A DNA stretch of 5,667 bases from the NCBI GenBank assembly GCA_041568735.1, contig JBFFZG010000306.1, positions 1 through 5,667 of the forward strand. Reading direction: 5' to 3'. The translations under genes were made by a program, and so were the position numbers. Of this stretch, positions 3,837 to 5,667 are shown one piece after another; the stretch's first letter is position 1, and each line of letters opens with the position of its first letter. This stretch comes from WTJY01 sp041568735. Lineage in GTDB: Bacteria; Chloroflexota; Anaerolineae; Promineifilales; Promineifilaceae. The notes below the pieces were generated by a model. It did not search any database. It saw only the letters and a program-made list of their open reading frames with translations, and had not been told where the DNA came from.

Positions 3837-5327
3837 ATGAAAAGGAAGTTCATCACGCTTTTGACTATTTTTGTACTCTCCCTGATGGGGGCCCAGCTGG
3901 TCGCAGCCGGTCCCGCGTCCTGCGACAACCGGGTCAATAATACCCACAGCAAACTCCTGGAGTGCGTGACATTGGATGGGGTACGGGCCCACCAGGCCGC
4001 CCTGCAGGCGATCGCCGATGCCAACAACGGCATTCGCACGTCCGGCACCCCGGGCTACGACCAGTCGGTCGATTATGTCGCCCAGAAATTGGCAGCGGCC
4101 GGCTACCAGGTGACCGTTCAGCCCTTCCAGTTCCAGACGTTCATTTCACTTTCGCCGGCGATTCTGGAGCAGGTTTCACCGTCCCCGACGGGTCCGATCG
4201 TCAACAACATCATGTCCTACTCGGGCAGCGGCGACAACACGGCCGCGGTGAGCACCGTTTTGCCGATTACCGGCTGCAATGCGTCTGATTTCGCCGGCTT
4301 CCCGGTCGGCCATATCGCCTTGATCAGCCGCGGCGCCTGCACCTTCGCCTTGAAGGCGACCAACGCCTACAATGCCGGGGCGTCGGGAGTGGTGATCTAC
4401 AACAACATCCCGGGAGTGTTGAACGGCACTTTGACCAATTCATTCACCCTCGACATCTCCGTGACGTCTGTCACCCAGGCGGTCGGCCAGCAGCTGGCGG
4501 CCACCCCCGGGCTTGTCCTGCGGCTGAAGACCGACACCTTCCGCGGCATCGCCACCACCTCTAATGTGCTGGCCGAGACGCCGGGCGGCAACCCGAACAA
4601 CGTCGTCATGGCCGGCGCCCATCTCGACTCGGTTAACGCCGGGCCGGGCATCCAGGACAACGGCTCCGGCAGCGCGGCCATTCTGGAGGTCGCCCTGCAG
4701 ATGGCCAAGGTGAAGCCGGTCAACAAGGTCCGCTTCGCCTGGTGGGGTGCGGAGGAATCCGGCCTCGTCGGCTCGAGGTTTTATGTCAACAATTTGAGCC
4801 AGGAAGATTTGAACAAGATCGCCCTGTATCTGAATTTTGACATGATCGGCTCCCCCAACCACGTCTTTTTCATCTACGATGGGGACGATTCCGACGCCGT
4901 GGGTGCCGGGCCGGGTCCGGCCGGGTCGGCCCAGATCGAAGCGCTGTTCGAGAGCTATTTCACCTCTGTCGGACAGCCCTTTAAGGGAACCGACTTCAGC
5001 GGCCGCTCCGACTACGGCCCCTTCATCGCCGTTGGCATTCCGGCCGGCGGCCTGTTCACCGGGGCTGAAGGGATCAAGACGGCCGCCGAGGCCGCCATCT
5101 GGGGCGGCACGGCCGGGGTGCAGTACGATCCCTGCTACCACCTGGCCTGCGACACGTTTGCCAACATCAACCTGACCGCCCTCGACGTCAACTCCGACGC
5201 AGTGGCCTATGCCGTTCTGCAGTACGCGATGAACACGCAGGCGGTCAACGGGGTCAGCGGCAAGGGGAACTTCAAGCCGGCGCCGGGGAATTCGGCTCAG
5301 GCGGAAGTGGAGTTTGTGAGTGAGTAA
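3837..5327 (+). CDS. Secreted M28-family zinc aminopeptidase with PA domain
   Basis: A 496-residue exported metallopeptidase. Residues 1-24 are a Sec signal peptide: MKRK, a hydrophobic core, then LVAA as the probable cleavage region. No lipobox is present, so the enzyme is probably soluble and extracellular. Residues about 48-115 start the M28 fold, and about 120-230 form a PA domain (GCNASDFAGFPVGHIALISR onward). Residues 240-465 form the catalytic part, with zinc ligands His262 and Asp274, catalytic Glu306, and ligands Glu307, Asp335 and His435. The catalytic half closely resembles Streptomyces griseus aminopeptidase, including WWGAEE, YLNFDMIGSPN, GRSD, and CYHLAC with a likely Cys433-Cys438 disulfide. 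Asp450 and Asp454 occupy the place of its calcium ligands, as I remember them. It likely releases bulky hydrophobic N-terminal residues from peptides. It is monocistronic, with its own promoter, strong ribosome binding site and terminator, and diverges from tetR. Confidence 0.95.
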   Translation: MKRKFITLLTIFVLSLMGAQLVAAGPASCDNRVNNTHSKLLECVTLDGVRAHQAALQAIADANNGIRTSGTPGYDQSVDYVAQKLAAAGYQVTVQPFQFQTFISLSPAILEQVSPSPTGPIVNNIMSYSGSGDNTAAVSTVLPITGCNASDFAGFPVGHIALISRGACTFALKATNAYNAGASGVVIYNNIPGVLNGTLTNSFTLDISVTSVTQAVGQQLAATPGLVLRLKTDTFRGIATTSNVLAETPGGNPNNVVMAGAHLDSVNAGPGIQDNGSGSAAILEVALQMAKVKPVNKVRFAWWGAEESGLVGSRFYVNNLSQEDLNKIALYLNFDMIGSPNHVFFIYDGDDSDAVGAGPGPAGSAQIEALFESYFTSVGQPFKGTDFSGRSDYGPFIAVGIPAGGLFTGAEGIKTAAEAAIWGGTAGVQYDPCYHLACDTFANINLTALDVNSDAVAYAVLQYAMNTQAVNGVSGKGNFKPAPGNSAQAEVEFVSE

Positions 5328-5373
5328 GTAGTGGATCGGCCGGGTTCGCCTGGCTTCGCGATCTGAGGCTATG

Positions 5374-5406
5374 GGGGTGTGGAGAGCGTTCTCCACACCC
5401 CTTTTT
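5374..5406 (+). terminator. Intrinsic terminator of the M28 peptidase gene
   Basis: GGGGTGTGGAGA (5374-5385) and TCTCCACACCCC (5390-5401) form a perfect 12-bp stem with a 4-nt loop, followed by five T (5402-5406). It lies 46 nt beyond the peptidase stop. A repeat module begins shortly after it. Confidence 0.95.
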
Positions 5407-5421
5407 GCTGCCAGAGGGGGA

Positions 5422-5667
5422 TGGGCCGGCTGGGGAGGGGAACAGGGAACAGGGAACGGGCTGTATGCCATGGCGCGGGTGAAACCATCGGGCCTAGCCG
5501 GCGACTGCAGTTCGATTCCCCCATTCAGGTGATATCCCGAGGCGTCTTAGACGAGGGATCTGCCGCCTTTCCCGATCACGAATCCTGCCAGAAGAGCAGA
5601 GGCTCCTGCGTGCGCCGCGGATCCCTGATTTTCTGGCCAGTTGGGCGACGGCCGCGGCGGCAGATCC
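5422..5667. repeat. Repeat module copy B, truncated by the right edge
   Basis: A diverged second module follows the peptidase terminator. It has a G-rich start, heptamers, GGGCTGT (5458-5464), GCCATGGC, and a left foldback arm with ATCCCGAG (5534-5541) and CGAGGGATCTGCCGCC (5552-5567). The right arm begins at 5643 and stops at the edge in GGCGGCAGATCC, an exact inverse of 5556-5567. The loop (5568-5642) differs from copy A but keeps inner pairing (CCAGAA with TTCTGG). Confidence 0.75.
5437..5457 (+). repeat. Heptamer array, three units
   Basis: GGGGAAC, AGGGAAC and AGGGAAC are head-to-tail, followed by GGGCTGT as in the array at 178-205. The unit number and sequence differ between the two modules. 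Confidence 0.88.

Noticed and set aside
3837..3926. Lipoprotein signal for the M28 peptidase (Cys29)
   Set aside because: Residues before Cys29 are Pro-Ala-Ser, not a lipobox, and Cys29 lies beyond the likely LVAA cleavage site.
4440..5471. Long minus-strand open frame opposite the M28 peptidase
   Set aside because: Its start lies in the heptamer repeat and the rest mirrors the peptidase coding sequence; no domain is visible.

Overview
The window is a GC-rich bacterial segment with six recognisable coding regions. A firm taxonomic assignment is not possible from sequence alone. The high GC content, strong AGGAGG ribosome binding sites, a secreted aminopeptidase of the Streptomyces griseus type with an inserted PA domain, and intergenic repeats carrying GGGAAC-type heptamers would suit Chloroflexota (Anaerolineae-like) or an actinobacterium. 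I lean weakly to Chloroflexota.

Layout. Positions 1-493 are dominated by a dispersed repeat: a partial copy (1-129), a strong hairpin (116-148), a GGGGAAC heptamer array (178-205) and a roughly 195-bp foldback element (259-453). A minus-strand PAS-domain reading frame starts at 811 and runs into this repeat; its recognisable PAS sequence stops where the repeat starts. Upstream on the same strand is a metallo-beta-lactamase-fold hydrolase (907-1608) with an Asp-to-Ser change in its metal-binding signature. It is preceded by a leader with a hairpin and a consensus -10 box.

Positions 1884-3494 form a compact minus-strand redox cassette. It contains a TetR-family regulator (2872-3459), an AhpD-like/carboxymuconolactone decarboxylase-fold protein (2215-2790) and a glutaredoxin (1951-2196), and it ends at a strong intrinsic terminator (1884-1919). 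The regulator has Cys106 and Lys175 at the same positions as the bleach-sensing Cys-Lys pair of E. coli NemR, as I remember that protein. Related 6-4-6 dyads (consensus TGGACC-N4-GGTCCA) lie inside the tetR promoter spacer and in front of the AhpD-like gene. The likely circuit is an autoregulated, thiol-sensing repressor controlling a disulfide-relay pair. The predicted tetR transcript starts at or next to its ATG and would be leaderless.

Divergently transcribed is a secreted M28-family zinc aminopeptidase (3837-5327). It has its own sigma-70-like promoter, a leader of about 175 nt and a strong terminator (5374-5406). Another diverged copy of the repeat module follows the terminator and reaches the right edge. 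Both edges of the window therefore lie inside copies of one repeat family, which is what a contig broken at repeats would look like.
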